In this document: piece by piece, positions 34,331 through 43,494 of the stretch
Numbering within the stretch: position 1 is the stretch's first letter
Layout of the letters: each line of letters starts with the position of its first letter
Assembly: GCA_034927445.1 (NCBI GenBank)
Contig: JAYFPZ010000011.1
Coordinates: forward strand, 111,054 to 175,053
Direction: 5' to 3'
Source: PHAA01 sp034927445
GTDB taxonomy: Bacteria > Bacillota > Syntrophomonadia > Syntrophomonadales > Syntrophomonadaceae
DNA: 64,000 nt
Notes under the pieces: generated by a model
Seen by the model: the letters and a program-made list of their open reading frames with translations, nothing else
The model's database searches: none
What the model was told of the DNA's origin: nothing
Translations under genes and position numbers: made by a program

Positions 34331-36202
34331 ATGGTATACGATGCAGGGAAGTATGAGGTAGTGGTTATCGGGGCCGGGCACGCCGGATGTGAGGCGGCCC
34401 TGGCCGCTGCTCGCATGGGCTGCCGGACCCTGTTGGCAACCATGAGCGTGGAGTACATTGCTCTCATGCCATGCAATCCCTCGATTGGCGGGCCGGCCAA
34501 AGCCCAATTGGTTCGGGAAATTGATGCTCTGGGCGGAGAAATGGGAATCAATATCGACAAGTCCAGTATCCAGATGAGGATGATAAACACCGGGAAAGGC
34601 CCGGCAGTGCAAGCATTACGGGCCCAGGCGGACAAGCACGAATACGGGCGCGAGATGATCAAGACCATATTGGGACAGGAACGCTTGGATTTGTTGATGG
34701 CTGAGGTTGAACAGATTGAAAACCAGGCAGGTAAGGTAAAAGCTATTATTACCCGGACCGGCGCCCGTTATGAATGTCAGGCGGTAGTTGTCACTTCGGG
34801 AACTTACTTAAAAGGGCGCATCATCGCCGGCGAGGTAATGTACGACGGAGGGCCGGGCAACCAGTTCCCGGCAGTCAGGCTGGCAGATAGCCTGACTGCT
34901 ATGGGGATAAAATTAGGCCGGTTTAAAACCGGGACTCCCCCCCGGATTGATAGGAAAAGCGTCGATTTCACCAAAATGATTGAACATCCCGGAGACAGCA
35001 TGCCCTGGCGGTTTTCCTTCATAAGCCCCCCGCCGGACAAAGAACAGCTTCCCTGCTGGCTGACTCATTCTACGCCGGAGACCCATCGTATTGTTATGAA
35101 CAATATTGCCCGGGCTCCTCTGTTTACAGGAGTAATCCAAGGCAAGGGACCGCGTTATTGCCCCTCGTTTGAAGACAAAGTGGTGCGATTTGCACATAAG
35201 GACTCGCATCAGTTGTTTATCGAGCCGGAGGGACGCGATACTGACGAAATGTATGTGCAGGGGCTGAATACTAGTCTGCCCGAAGATGTACAAGTTCAAG
35301 TCTTGCGCAGTATCCCGGGGCTGGAGCATGTTCATATGATGAGGACCGGGTATGCGATCGAATATGATTATGTGATCCCTTCCCAAGCCAAATTGACATT
35401 GGAAAACAAAGTGGCTGAAGGACTTTTTACCGCCGGGCAAATAAACGGCACTTCCGGTTATGAAGAAGCTGCCGCCCAGGGGCTGATCGCCGGTATAAAC
35501 GCGGCGTTGAAGGTGCAGCATCGGGAGCCGTTCATATTGAAAAGGAGCGAGGCCTTTATTGGGGTCATGATTGACGATCTGGTTACCAAGGAAGCTGATG
35601 AACCGTATCGCCTGCTCACCTCCCGGGCTGAGTACCGCCTGTTGCTGCGTCAGGACAATGCCGATCTGCGCTTAACCGAGAAAGGAAGAAACATAGGACT
35701 GGTGGATGACTATAGGTGGAACCGGTACCAAACCAAAGTCAAATTACTGGCCGAAGCGGTGCAGGAATTGCAGAATACCACTTTTACCCCGGCCGATATT
35801 GAAGTGGAGCGTTATCTGGCGGAAAGATTCAGTGCGCCTCTGCGCGACCGCGTTTCTTTATGGGAGATGCTGCGCCGGCCGGAAATCAACCTGGCGGACT
35901 TTGCCGGGCGCGGCTGGATTAAGTCCTATGATTACGAAATATTGGAACAGGTGGAAATACAGGCTAAATATGAGGGATATATCAATAAACAAAAGGAACA
36001 GGTCTTACGCTTTGAGAAGATGGAGAACAAACCAATCCCCGGTGATATTGATTATGACCAGGTACCCAGTTTATCCAATGAATCCCTTCAGAAGCTGAAG
36101 GCCATACGGCCTCAATCCATCGGCCATGCTTCAAGAATTTCAGGGGTTACCCCGGCGGATATAAATATTTTATTAATTTTTTTGGAAAAAAGAAGGAATT
36201 AA
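34331..36202 (+). CDS. mnmG: tRNA uridine-5-carboxymethylaminomethyl modification enzyme MnmG
   Basis: A 623-residue FAD protein. The dinucleotide-binding motif VIGAGHAGCEAALAAARMG is at the N-terminus. PCNPSIGGPAKAQLVREIDALGG, GTYLKGRIIAGE and the C-terminal helical MnmE-binding domain (VPSLSNESLQKLKAIRP) are all conserved. It is located 10 nt after mnmE. Confidence 0.97.
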   Translation: MVYDAGKYEVVVIGAGHAGCEAALAAARMGCRTLLATMSVEYIALMPCNPSIGGPAKAQLVREIDALGGEMGINIDKSSIQMRMINTGKGPAVQALRAQADKHEYGREMIKTILGQERLDLLMAEVEQIENQAGKVKAIITRTGARYECQAVVVTSGTYLKGRIIAGEVMYDGGPGNQFPAVRLADSLTAMGIKLGRFKTGTPPRIDRKSVDFTKMIEHPGDSMPWRFSFISPPPDKEQLPCWLTHSTPETHRIVMNNIARAPLFTGVIQGKGPRYCPSFEDKVVRFAHKDSHQLFIEPEGRDTDEMYVQGLNTSLPEDVQVQVLRSIPGLEHVHMMRTGYAIEYDYVIPSQAKLTLENKVAEGLFTAGQINGTSGYEEAAAQGLIAGINAALKVQHREPFILKRSEAFIGVMIDDLVTKEADEPYRLLTSRAEYRLLLRQDNADLRLTEKGRNIGLVDDYRWNRYQTKVKLLAEAVQELQNTTFTPADIEVERYLAERFSAPLRDRVSLWEMLRRPEINLADFAGRGWIKSYDYEILEQVEIQAKYEGYINKQKEQVLRFEKMENKPIPGDIDYDQVPSLSNESLQKLKAIRPQSIGHASRISGVTPADINILLIFLEKRRN

Positions 36203-36211
36203 AATTTATTT

Positions 36212-36859
36212 ATGGAAATAAATGTAAATAGATTTAAACAGCTGCTTGAGGAAGAGAATAAAAAGCAAAATTTAATAAGCCGAAAAACCGGTCCTGAAGA
36301 AATTGAACAGCACGTTAAGGACAGCCTGCAGGTACTGCAATGGATTTCTTTGTCTGGCCGTCAGGTGGTTGATATTGGCAGCGGAGCCGGTTTCCCAGGT
36401 TTGATCCTGGCCCTGGCCTGCCCTGACTGTTATGTGACGCTGGTTGAATCGGATCTGAAGAAAAGCGGCTTTTTAAAATATGCCTGTACTGAACTGAACC
36501 TGAGCAATGTGGAAATAATTCGTGATCGGGCGGAGATACTGGGACAATCCCCGGAGCACCGGAACCGATATGATGTTTGTACCAGTAGAGCCGTAGCGGC
36601 TATGCGTATAATGCTGGAATACGGAATCCCGTTAGTCAAACCGGAAGGAATGTTGCTGTTATGGAAAGGAAGCGGTTATCAGCAGGAAATTGCTGATGCT
36701 CAAAATGCTTTAAAAGCACTTGGGGGTATAGTTGAAGAGGTCTATTTTTATAAATTGCTGCACGAACGAGATCGGGCCATAGTTGTCGTAAAAAAAGCAG
36801 GACCGACTCCTCCGCAATATCCCCGGAAGGTAGGTGTGCCATCTAAAAAGCCCTTATAA
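36212..36859 (+). CDS. rsmG: 16S rRNA (guanine527-N7) methyltransferase
   Basis: A 215-residue SAM methyltransferase. The N-terminal helix block (NLISRKTGPEEIEQHVKDSL), the SAM motif VVDIGSGAGFPGLILALA (about 50-67) and the DVCTSRAVAAMRIMLEY region are typical of RsmG/GidB. It starts 9 nt after mnmG; the ribosome-binding site is weak, so coupling to mnmG translation is likely. Confidence 0.95.
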   Translation: MEINVNRFKQLLEEENKKQNLISRKTGPEEIEQHVKDSLQVLQWISLSGRQVVDIGSGAGFPGLILALACPDCYVTLVESDLKKSGFLKYACTELNLSNVEIIRDRAEILGQSPEHRNRYDVCTSRAVAAMRIMLEYGIPLVKPEGMLLLWKGSGYQQEIADAQNALKALGGIVEEVYFYKLLHERDRAIVVVKKAGPTPPQYPRKVGVPSKKPL

Positions 36860-36873
36860 AAGGAGGTGTCGGG

Positions 36874-37731
36874 ATGGATAAAAAGCCATGGGGAAAGCTC
36901 TTGGCCAGAGTCAACAGCCAAAAGGTACTTTACATACCTTTGGAAGAAATCCGCCGCAACCCTTTTCAACCTCGATGGGAATTTGATGAAACAGAAATTG
37001 AAGAATTGGCCAAGTCTATTGAAATGTACGGAGTTTTGCAGCCGATTATTGTCAGGAAAGCCAGAGAAGGCTATCAATTGATTGCCGGCGAAAGGAGACT
37101 GCGAGCTTGCCGCCGGATTGGTGCTGCGGCCATACCAGCCCTTATCCAGGAAATGAGTGATAAACAATCGGCTGAGGTATCATTGATAGAAAATCTGCAG
37201 AGGAAAGACTTGAGTTATCTGGAAGAAGCCGGAGCCTATGCCCAGCTTATCAATGAATTTGGGTTGACTCAGGAAGAACTGGCGCAGAAGATAGGGAAAA
37301 GCCAATCAGCTATTGCCAATAAACTCAGGGTGTTGAAATTACCCAGGGAGTTGCGCTGTTTAATTGTTCCGGAGACTATAACCGAAAGGCATGCCCGGGC
37401 TTTACTTAAACTGAATTCGGTGGAAGTTCAGAAAGAAGTATTGCTGGCGATTTATGAGAAGGATTTGAATGTCAAGGAAACCGAAGAAATAGTGGAAAAT
37501 CTCAGGCAAAACAACATACCTCAGGGAGCGAATCATAGCGGGCATGGTCAACAGGTTTCCATCATTATTAAAGATGCCCGAATTTTTCTCAATACCATAA
37601 AGGAAACGGTAAACCGGGCCAGACAGATCGGACTGGATATGTGCATGATTGAAACCGAGCGGGATGAAGAATATGAGATAATTATACGGGTGCCCAAGAT
37701 AAAACGTAATGCACAATTGCTGGCCAAGTGA
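36874..37731 (+). CDS. noc: Nucleoid occlusion/ParB-family protein Noc
   Basis: A 285-residue ParB-family CTP-switch protein. It has the ParB N-domain with GERRLRACRRIG, a central helix-turn-helix (LTQEELAQKIGKSQSAIANKLRVLKLP) and a C-terminal dimer domain. Its position between rsmG and soj, with a second ParB (spo0J) behind soj, is that of Bacillus noc. The N-terminal amphipathic membrane helix of B. subtilis Noc is not obvious (MDKKPWGKLLARV). ATG 36874 has AAAGGAGGTG upstream. Confidence 0.88.
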   Translation: MDKKPWGKLLARVNSQKVLYIPLEEIRRNPFQPRWEFDETEIEELAKSIEMYGVLQPIIVRKAREGYQLIAGERRLRACRRIGAAAIPALIQEMSDKQSAEVSLIENLQRKDLSYLEEAGAYAQLINEFGLTQEELAQKIGKSQSAIANKLRVLKLPRELRCLIVPETITERHARALLKLNSVEVQKEVLLAIYEKDLNVKETEEIVENLRQNNIPQGANHSGHGQQVSIIIKDARIFLNTIKETVNRARQIGLDMCMIETERDEEYEIIIRVPKIKRNAQLLAK

Positions 37732-37762
37732 CATGCTTTTGTGAAAACTGGAAAAATGTAAG

Positions 37763-37790
37763 GCAGAGAGCAGGGATCTCTGCTTTTTCT
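37763..37790 (+). terminator. Terminator after noc
   Basis: The stem GCAGAGA/TCTCTGC (37763-37783) is followed by TTTTTCT. It separates the rpmH-to-noc run from soj-spo0J. Confidence 0.85.
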
Positions 37791-37820
37791 ATAAAATATC
37801 GATAATTGGAATTAATGGTT

Positions 37821-37830
37821 CTGGTATAAT
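37821..37830 (+). promoter_or_regulatory. Extended -10 promoter of soj-spo0J
   Basis: TGGTATAAT (TG-N-TATAAT) without a good -35. The expected start near 37837 leaves a leader of about 150 nt before soj. Nothing structured was recognised in the leader. Confidence 0.5.
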
Positions 37831-37986
37831 GATAGGGCAGGATTATAAGCAACGAAAGCGAAATAGATTAACAATGGGAATTAACCATATGCCTTGAGCA
37901 ATTCCGGATAATAATGAGTCGGAGCCAGGTCTGGTTTATAAGGTCCGGAAAAATGGAATTCTTTACAGGATGAAAGGGGTCAAGCT

Positions 37987-38769
37987 ATGGCAAAGGTGAT
38001 TGCGGTTACAAACCAAAAAGGAGGGGTTGGTAAGACCACCACCGCGATAAATTTGGCTTCTTATATAGCTATGGAAGGATTTAAGGTATTGTTGGTGGAT
38101 TGCGATCCCCAGGGAAATGCCACCAGCGGGCTTGGAATAAACCGCAAGCGCCTTAAATACTGTCTGCACGATCTGATCATAGATGAGCTTGAATTTCGCA
38201 AGGTAGTAACCTGGACCAAGATTACCAACCTGCATTTGATACCGTCGACGATACAATTAGCTGGAGCGGAGGTTGAATTGGTAGCCAGGAAGGACCGGGA
38301 ACAGGCCCTGGCTATGGCCTTAGCTCCGGTCAGAGATCAGTATGATTATATTTATCTGGATTGTCCGCCGTCACTGGGCTTGTTAACCATTAATGCCCTG
38401 ACTGCGTGCGATTCAGTTATCATTCCCCTTCAATGTGAATATTACGCCCTGGAAGGGCTTAGTCAGCTGATGGATACAATTCAGTTGGTGAGAAAACGGT
38501 TAAATGCCAAGTTAGTAATAGAAGGAATCGTGTTCACTATGTTCGATGCCCGAACCAACCTTTCTATTCAGGTTGTAGATGAGGTCAAAAGTCATTTCCG
38601 CAAGGAAGTCTATCGTACGATTATTCCCAGAAACGTCAGGCTTAGCGAAGCGCCCAGTTATGGCAAACCTATTGCCTTATATGATTCGCGCTCCAAAGGG
38701 GCCGAAGTTTATCGAGAATTTGCCAGGGAGGTACTAAAGCGTGGTCAAGAAAGAACGCGGGTTAGGTAA
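37987..38769 (+). CDS. soj: Chromosome-partitioning ATPase Soj/ParA
   Basis: A 260-residue deviant Walker A ATPase: VTNQKGGVGKTTTAINLA at the N-terminus, YDYIYLDCPPSLGLLTINAL, and NVRLSEAPSYGKPI near the end. It works with Spo0J/ParB and the parS sites at 39637 and 40304 in origin segregation and DnaA control. It overlaps spo0J by 29 bp. Confidence 0.96.
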   Translation: MAKVIAVTNQKGGVGKTTTAINLASYIAMEGFKVLLVDCDPQGNATSGLGINRKRLKYCLHDLIIDELEFRKVVTWTKITNLHLIPSTIQLAGAEVELVARKDREQALAMALAPVRDQYDYIYLDCPPSLGLLTINALTACDSVIIPLQCEYYALEGLSQLMDTIQLVRKRLNAKLVIEGIVFTMFDARTNLSIQVVDEVKSHFRKEVYRTIIPRNVRLSEAPSYGKPIALYDSRSKGAEVYREFAREVLKRGQERTRVR

Positions 38770-39574
38770 GGGGCTCGATGCACTGTTACCAACGACTGAT
38801 CCAGATTCATTGCAGGTGGTGGAGCTTGAAATTGCTCGAGTTATTCCCCAGGAAAACCAACCTCGTAAGATATTTGCCAAGGAGTCGCTGCAGGAATTGG
38901 CCGACTCAATTAAGGAACATGGGGTCCTGCAGCCACTGTTAGTAAGATCCGTCCATGAAAATTATGAAATTATTGCGGGAGAACGACGCTGGCGGGCCGC
39001 TGAGATGGCGGGACTCCCGTCCATACCGGCTATCATTAAAGAAATGCCGGATCTTCAGGCAGCGGAGATATCGCTGGTGGAGAACCTGCAAAGAGAGGAC
39101 CTGTCCCCAATTGAAGAGGCTAAAGCCTATAAGCATTTGATCGAACAATATAACTATACCCAGGAACTGATTGCGGCCAGAGTTGGAAAAAGCCGGGCGT
39201 ATGTAGCCAATACAGTTCGGCTGTTAAATTTAAGTGACGAAATAATTCAATTGATTGACCAGAAAAAGATATCAGCCGGACATGCTCGAGCCCTGCTGGC
39301 CATAAGAAACACCCGGGAACAAATGGCCGCCGTTAATGAGATAATGAAGGGTGGCTTATCCGTACGCCAGATCGAACAGAAGGTTAAGGATAAAAAGTCC
39401 AACAACCAGGGAAAGAAAGCGAAGACTCCAGAGTTAATCGACCTCGAGGAACGGCTCCAGCAGTATTTTGGAACCCGAACGGAAATAAACCGGCAGCGCC
39501 AGGGAGGAAAAATCGAAATAGAATATTATAATGAAGAAGATCTGGAAAGAATCCTGGAGCTAATAGGCATATAA
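38741..39574 (+). CDS. spo0J: Chromosome-partitioning protein ParB/Spo0J
   Basis: A 277-residue ParB. The N-terminal GLGKGLDALL stimulates Soj; the CTP-binding region includes GVLQPLLVR and GERRWRAAEMAG, followed by the helix-turn-helix (IAARVGKSRAYVANTVRLL) and a C-terminal dimer domain. It starts at GTG inside the soj end. Its target parS lies only 63 nt beyond the stop codon. Confidence 0.96.
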   Translation: MVKKERGLGKGLDALLPTTDPDSLQVVELEIARVIPQENQPRKIFAKESLQELADSIKEHGVLQPLLVRSVHENYEIIAGERRWRAAEMAGLPSIPAIIKEMPDLQAAEISLVENLQREDLSPIEEAKAYKHLIEQYNYTQELIAARVGKSRAYVANTVRLLNLSDEIIQLIDQKKISAGHARALLAIRNTREQMAAVNEIMKGGLSVRQIEQKVKDKKSNNQGKKAKTPELIDLEERLQQYFGTRTEINRQRQGGKIEIEYYNEEDLERILELIGI

Positions 39575-39605
39575 CTGAATATGAGTAAAAACCAGGTAAA
39601 TGTTT

Positions 39606-39630
39606 AAAGGGGGCATCGCCCCCTTTTTTT
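39606..39630 (+). terminator. Terminator after spo0J
   Basis: GGGGGC-ATC-GCCCCC followed by seven T, 32 nt after the spo0J stop. Confidence 0.93.
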
Positions 39631-39636
39631 ATTAAA

Positions 39637-39652
39637 TGTTTCACGTGAAACA
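39637..39652. other. parS site 1
   Basis: TGTTTCACGTGAAACA, a perfect match to the 16-bp palindromic parS of ParB/Spo0J. It lies directly behind the spo0J terminator and about 11 kb from the unwinding region. Confidence 0.96.
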
Positions 39653-40303
39653 TTGATTCCAGTGCAATAAGCTCGTTCTCATGCTTGCAGGAGACTTTAG
39701 CAACGGAGACTAAAGTCCCCTCTACGGCAGAGAATGAAACGCCGATATGCAACGCTGTGCCGTTATTTTGAACGAAGTGAAGAATCCAGATCCTTCGGTT
39801 TTACCTCAGTACTGAGCTAATTTGGCAAAAACTAATTATGCAAAATCCTTTTACTAAAGGTTCAGCTTTCGCAGTAAACGGATGAAGCGCAGCAAAGAAA
39901 AACATAATTAGACGCGGACAAGCACGGACTTAATATGAATTACGCGGATCTTTCATTATTTTTTGGTTACCGGTTAGCTACATTGGAGTAAACCCTACAA
40001 AATGTCATTGTTATGGATGCTAAGTCTGTTAAGAGCGCCCTTAAGGATTCGTTTATCGTGGCGCAGCTATGTTGTAGGACTGATTGCGAGCGCAATGTCA
40101 ACCCGGAAAGTTATCCAATCATATAAAAAAAGCCGCGACGATTATAAATAGTCCGCGTATTCCGCGTCCATCGTTCCCTGTCTCCTTTGTTGCGCTTAAT
40201 CGGGCAAGTACGAAACTTTTAAATACCATTAAAAATAATCAAAAAAATATAATCTGCGACAATATCATTGACTATTCTAACTTCCATGACTATCTTACGA
40301 AAA
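39653..40303. other. Gene-free region between the two parS sites
   Basis: No credible gene. It holds an inverted repeat GACTTTAG/CTAAAGTC (about 39691-39716) and two blocks rich in CGCGGA: about 39911-39951 on the plus strand and 40151-40175 in the opposite orientation. They resemble the block at 32689-32735. It looks like decayed repeat DNA inside the ParB-bound domain. Confidence 0.5.
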
Positions 40304-40319
40304 TGTTTCACGTGAAACA
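40304..40319. other. parS site 2
   Basis: A second perfect TGTTTCACGTGAAACA, 652 bp from the first and abutting the larC stop codon (40320-40322). Confidence 0.96.
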
Positions 40320-41498
40320 TTAAGGTTTTAAATTTAATTGGGCGATAAGTGCGTTCACTGCATTATAAACCTGATAAAGCGGGATGCTATTTTGAACCGC
40401 AATGGCCTGAACGTCGTCGAATTCAGGTTTGACCCGTACATAATCAGAGTCCAGGCGGGCTATTTTTATACGTACCAGGCCCCAGGGGGTTTGAACTTCA
40501 CTTTCCCTGCGCTGGGCCGCATAACGGCTTTGAAGACGATAGCGGATGCCAAGGGAACCGGATTCCCGCATTAATCGGCGCGCCAGCTCGCCAGCGGCCT
40601 CGGGCCGGGTGAGCAAGGTTATCAGAGTGCCGGGGCGGTTCTTTTTCATCTGCACCGGGGTAGTAAAAAAATCCAATACTCCAGAATGGGAGGTAAACGC
40701 CTGATGCAAATGAGTAAAAACCTCCGGATTTAAATCATCAACCTCTGTTTCCAGGATTGCTACGGATTCCATGAGCCGGGCCGGAATGAATTCAGCCTTA
40801 ATTACCCGTAAAAGATTGGGAACATTGTCAGGCCGGGTTTTTTCCCCCGCCCCGTAGGCAATCCGGCTGGGGATGAAAGGACGGGGATCGACCAAGGGCG
40901 TTGCGATTGCGGTTATCAGGGCTGCCCCGGTGGGGGTTACCAGTTCCATTCCCACATCTGCAAAAATACAGGGAAAACCAGCTAACAATAAAGCGGTTGC
41001 AGGAGCCGGAAGGGGATAACGGCCGTGGCTGATATCAACGAACCCGTTGGACCACGGGAGCGGCGAGCAATAGATTTCCTCGACCCCAAGCGAGTCCAGA
41101 CAGATAAACGTACCGACTATATCGATAATGGTGTCAACGGCTCCAATTTCATGAAAGTGTACCACTGCAGGATCAACCCCATGTACGGTGGCTTCTGCCA
41201 CCGCCAGCCGCTGAAAAACGTCGAGAGATTTCCGTTTAATCTCTGACGGCAGTGAACTCTCTGCCACAATTTTTTCGATATGGAGCAGATGGCGTAAAGG
41301 GGCGTCTGCCGCGGCTGCTTTAAAGGCGGTGCAGTTTATGCCCTGGACCGTTTTGGTAATGCGGGATATTTTGGCGTCAATGGATAAATCTGCAATGGCT
41401 TTATCGAGTTTTTCAAAAGAAGCGCCACAGTCAAGCAGGGATGAGATAATCATATCCCCCGAGGCTCCCGAAAAGCAATCAAAGTATAGAAAACTCAT
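40320..41498 (-). CDS. larC: Nickel-pincer cofactor nickel insertion protein LarC
   Basis: A 392-residue LarC (DUF111), which inserts nickel into the pyridinium-3,5-bisthiocarboxylate mononucleotide cofactor of lactate racemase-type enzymes. FDCFSGASGDMIISSLLD at the N-terminus, the His-rich AVVHFHEIGAVDTIIDIVG and TPTGAALI are family marks. It is one continuous frame, unlike Lactobacillus plantarum, where larC1/larC2 need a frameshift. larB, larE and a racemase are not in the window. It lies head-on to replication, downstream of yyaC. Confidence 0.9.
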   Translation of the reverse strand: MSFLYFDCFSGASGDMIISSLLDCGASFEKLDKAIADLSIDAKISRITKTVQGINCTAFKAAAADAPLRHLLHIEKIVAESSLPSEIKRKSLDVFQRLAVAEATVHGVDPAVVHFHEIGAVDTIIDIVGTFICLDSLGVEEIYCSPLPWSNGFVDISHGRYPLPAPATALLLAGFPCIFADVGMELVTPTGAALITAIATPLVDPRPFIPSRIAYGAGEKTRPDNVPNLLRVIKAEFIPARLMESVAILETEVDDLNPEVFTHLHQAFTSHSGVLDFFTTPVQMKKNRPGTLITLLTRPEAAGELARRLMRESGSLGIRYRLQSRYAAQRRESEVQTPWGLVRIKIARLDSDYVRVKPEFDDVQAIAVQNSIPLYQVYNAVNALIAQLNLKP

Positions 41499-41677
41499 AA
41501 AAACCTCCCCCGGTTAAAAAAATATTCAGCGCCTGCCAATCCGGCATAAACAAGCGATCCTTCCGAATGAATTGGTCGTTAAGGAATATGGCAGGAATAC
41601 TATTATTATACTAAAGAAATTCAAGCCGGTAATAATAAAGCATGAAAGCTGGTATATCGGGCCATAAAATAGAAGGA

Positions 41678-42286
41678 CTAATTGGTTACGGTTGTCAGTT
41701 GTTCACGATTTCGATCAGCAATATGACGGAGGTGGGCAAGATAAAGACTTCGGGCTATGATTTCAGACATCATATAAACTCCATAAAGACGGGTATTTTG
41801 CAGCACCATCTGTTCCAGATAACCGCCGACATTCACAACGGCGGAAATATGAAAGTCGCCTACCATCGGCAAGACTTTATTTAAAGCCGTCCCCGGTTTC
41901 AACCCGACCGGTCTGACATTAATATAGCCAATGCGATCGACATCACCGAGACTGGCGTCTACCGCAATGATAAGCGGATTGGCAAAGCGGGCGGCGATTT
42001 TGTCCAGGACCAAGTGCAAATTGATCGCATGGGAAGGGGCTTCCAGCGTACCATAAAGATTGAGCGCCGGAAACAAGGACTGCAAACGGGTGCCGACCAA
42101 AGGACCAAGGCAATCACCGGTAGCGCGGTCGGTGCCGACACAGAGATATACCAGATCTCTACTAAAATCAACGTTCATAGTCGAGATTAAACCGTGTATC
42201 TTTTTTTCCAATAAATGTAAACAGCGTGGGTCCTCAAAATGACAGGAAAAATTCATATCAGCCAATGTCGGTGAAGAAGTAATCAT
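41678..42286 (-). CDS. yyaC: Spore protease YyaC-like protein
   Basis: A 202-residue protein of the YyaC (DUF1256/GPR-like) group. LVYLCVGTDRATGDCLGPLVG and ANPLIIAVDASLGDVDRIGYINV resemble hydrogenase-maturation/GPR peptidase folds. Bacillus yyaC lies near spo0J and is expressed in sporulation. ATG 42286 is chosen because GAGGAAAAG lies just upstream; the open frame continues another 48 codons without homology. It supports a spore-forming host. Confidence 0.82.
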   Translation of the reverse strand: MITSSPTLADMNFSCHFEDPRCLHLLEKKIHGLISTMNVDFSRDLVYLCVGTDRATGDCLGPLVGTRLQSLFPALNLYGTLEAPSHAINLHLVLDKIAARFANPLIIAVDASLGDVDRIGYINVRPVGLKPGTALNKVLPMVGDFHISAVVNVGGYLEQMVLQNTRLYGVYMMSEIIARSLYLAHLRHIADRNREQLTTVTN

Positions 42287-42395
42287 ATCTTTTCCTCGCA
42301 AATAACGTTTACCCAATATTATTACCGCTGGGAATATTTTTATGCCGTAATTTATGATAACGGGAATACTAATTAGTAAAGAGCGGGGAGATGAG

Positions 42396-43493
42396 GTGGC
42401 TGAAATCAAATATCGTTTTATGGTGATCATGGGATATTTGGGAGCCGTAATCGGGGCAGGCTTTGCTTCGGGACAGGAGATTGTACAGTTTTTTGTGGTT
42501 TATGGCCCCAGCGGGGCCAAAGGGGTTGTGCTGGCAACGCTTCTTTTCGGTTTGTGTGGAGGATGGCTGCTTTACAAGGCCCACGACCAAAAGATATCCA
42601 ACTACCAGGATATGTTAAGGCTTTTATTAGGACCCAAGCTGGGAACGATAATTGATTTTTTACTGGCGATTTTTCTCTTTCTGGGTATCAGCACCATGCT
42701 CTCAGCCAGTGGGGCGGTTTTTTACGAGCATCTCTATCTGCCCAAGAATCTGGGGATATTCCTGTCTTATGTGGTTATAGTCGCATTATTGGCAACCGGC
42801 AAAAAAGGACTGATTAGGTCTTATAATCTGCTGGTTCCGGTTAAAATAGTGCTGCTGCTCCTTATCTCCGGATATGCTGCCTTGTTTACGGAGCCAACCC
42901 AACCGGTTGTATATGATTTGGCGCTGAACAGTTACGGGAACTGGACCTGGATTATCAGCAGCGTTCTATATGTGGCCTATAATTTTGCCCTGGCAATGGT
43001 GGTGCTCACCGAATATCAAAGCGTAACCAACCGGCGCAACGGAATAATAGGAGCGGTTTGGGGCGGGGTGCTGCTGGGCGGTTTTGTAATTATCAATTAT
43101 TTTTCACTGTGCCGGTTTTTGCCTGCCGTAATCCATTATCAGGTGCCGATGCTGTACGTTGCAGGGCAGATCAGCCTGACCGCCAAATATCTTTATTCGA
43201 TCGTTCTGTGGCTGGGAATAATTACCACGGCAATTGCCAATGCCTACGGTTTTGCCCAGCGGTTCGCCCATTTTACCGGGCTGAGTTACGGATTATGCCT
43301 GGTGTTAAGTATTACCATGGCCATACCACTTTCCCTACAGAGTTTTGCTAGTCTGGTAGCCAGGGTTTACCCGATATTTGGGATACTGGGAGTTATTATT
43401 ATTACTGCTCTGGTATATAAGACTACAAAAGAAATAGGGTTAGAGTTATACTATAGAATAATCCATTTTTTTAGCCGGACCAAGGAGGCTTAA
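42396..43493 (+). CDS. YkvI-family membrane transporter
   Basis: About 365 residues and ten or eleven membrane segments. The first one, MGYLGAVIGAGFASGQEIVQFF, is the glycine-rich helix of APC-superfamily carriers and matches YkvI-like proteins of Firmicutes. The start is GTG 42396 with GGGGAG 6 nt upstream; an ATG 14 codons earlier has no ribosome-binding site. The substrate is unknown. It ends 1 nt before selA and may be co-transcribed with it. Confidence 0.78.
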   Translation: MAEIKYRFMVIMGYLGAVIGAGFASGQEIVQFFVVYGPSGAKGVVLATLLFGLCGGWLLYKAHDQKISNYQDMLRLLLGPKLGTIIDFLLAIFLFLGISTMLSASGAVFYEHLYLPKNLGIFLSYVVIVALLATGKKGLIRSYNLLVPVKIVLLLLISGYAALFTEPTQPVVYDLALNSYGNWTWIISSVLYVAYNFALAMVVLTEYQSVTNRRNGIIGAVWGGVLLGGFVIINYFSLCRFLPAVIHYQVPMLYVAGQISLTAKYLYSIVLWLGIITTAIANAYGFAQRFAHFTGLSYGLCLVLSITMAIPLSLQSFASLVARVYPIFGILGVIIITALVYKTTKEIGLELYYRIIHFFSRTKEA

Positions 43494-43494
43494 G

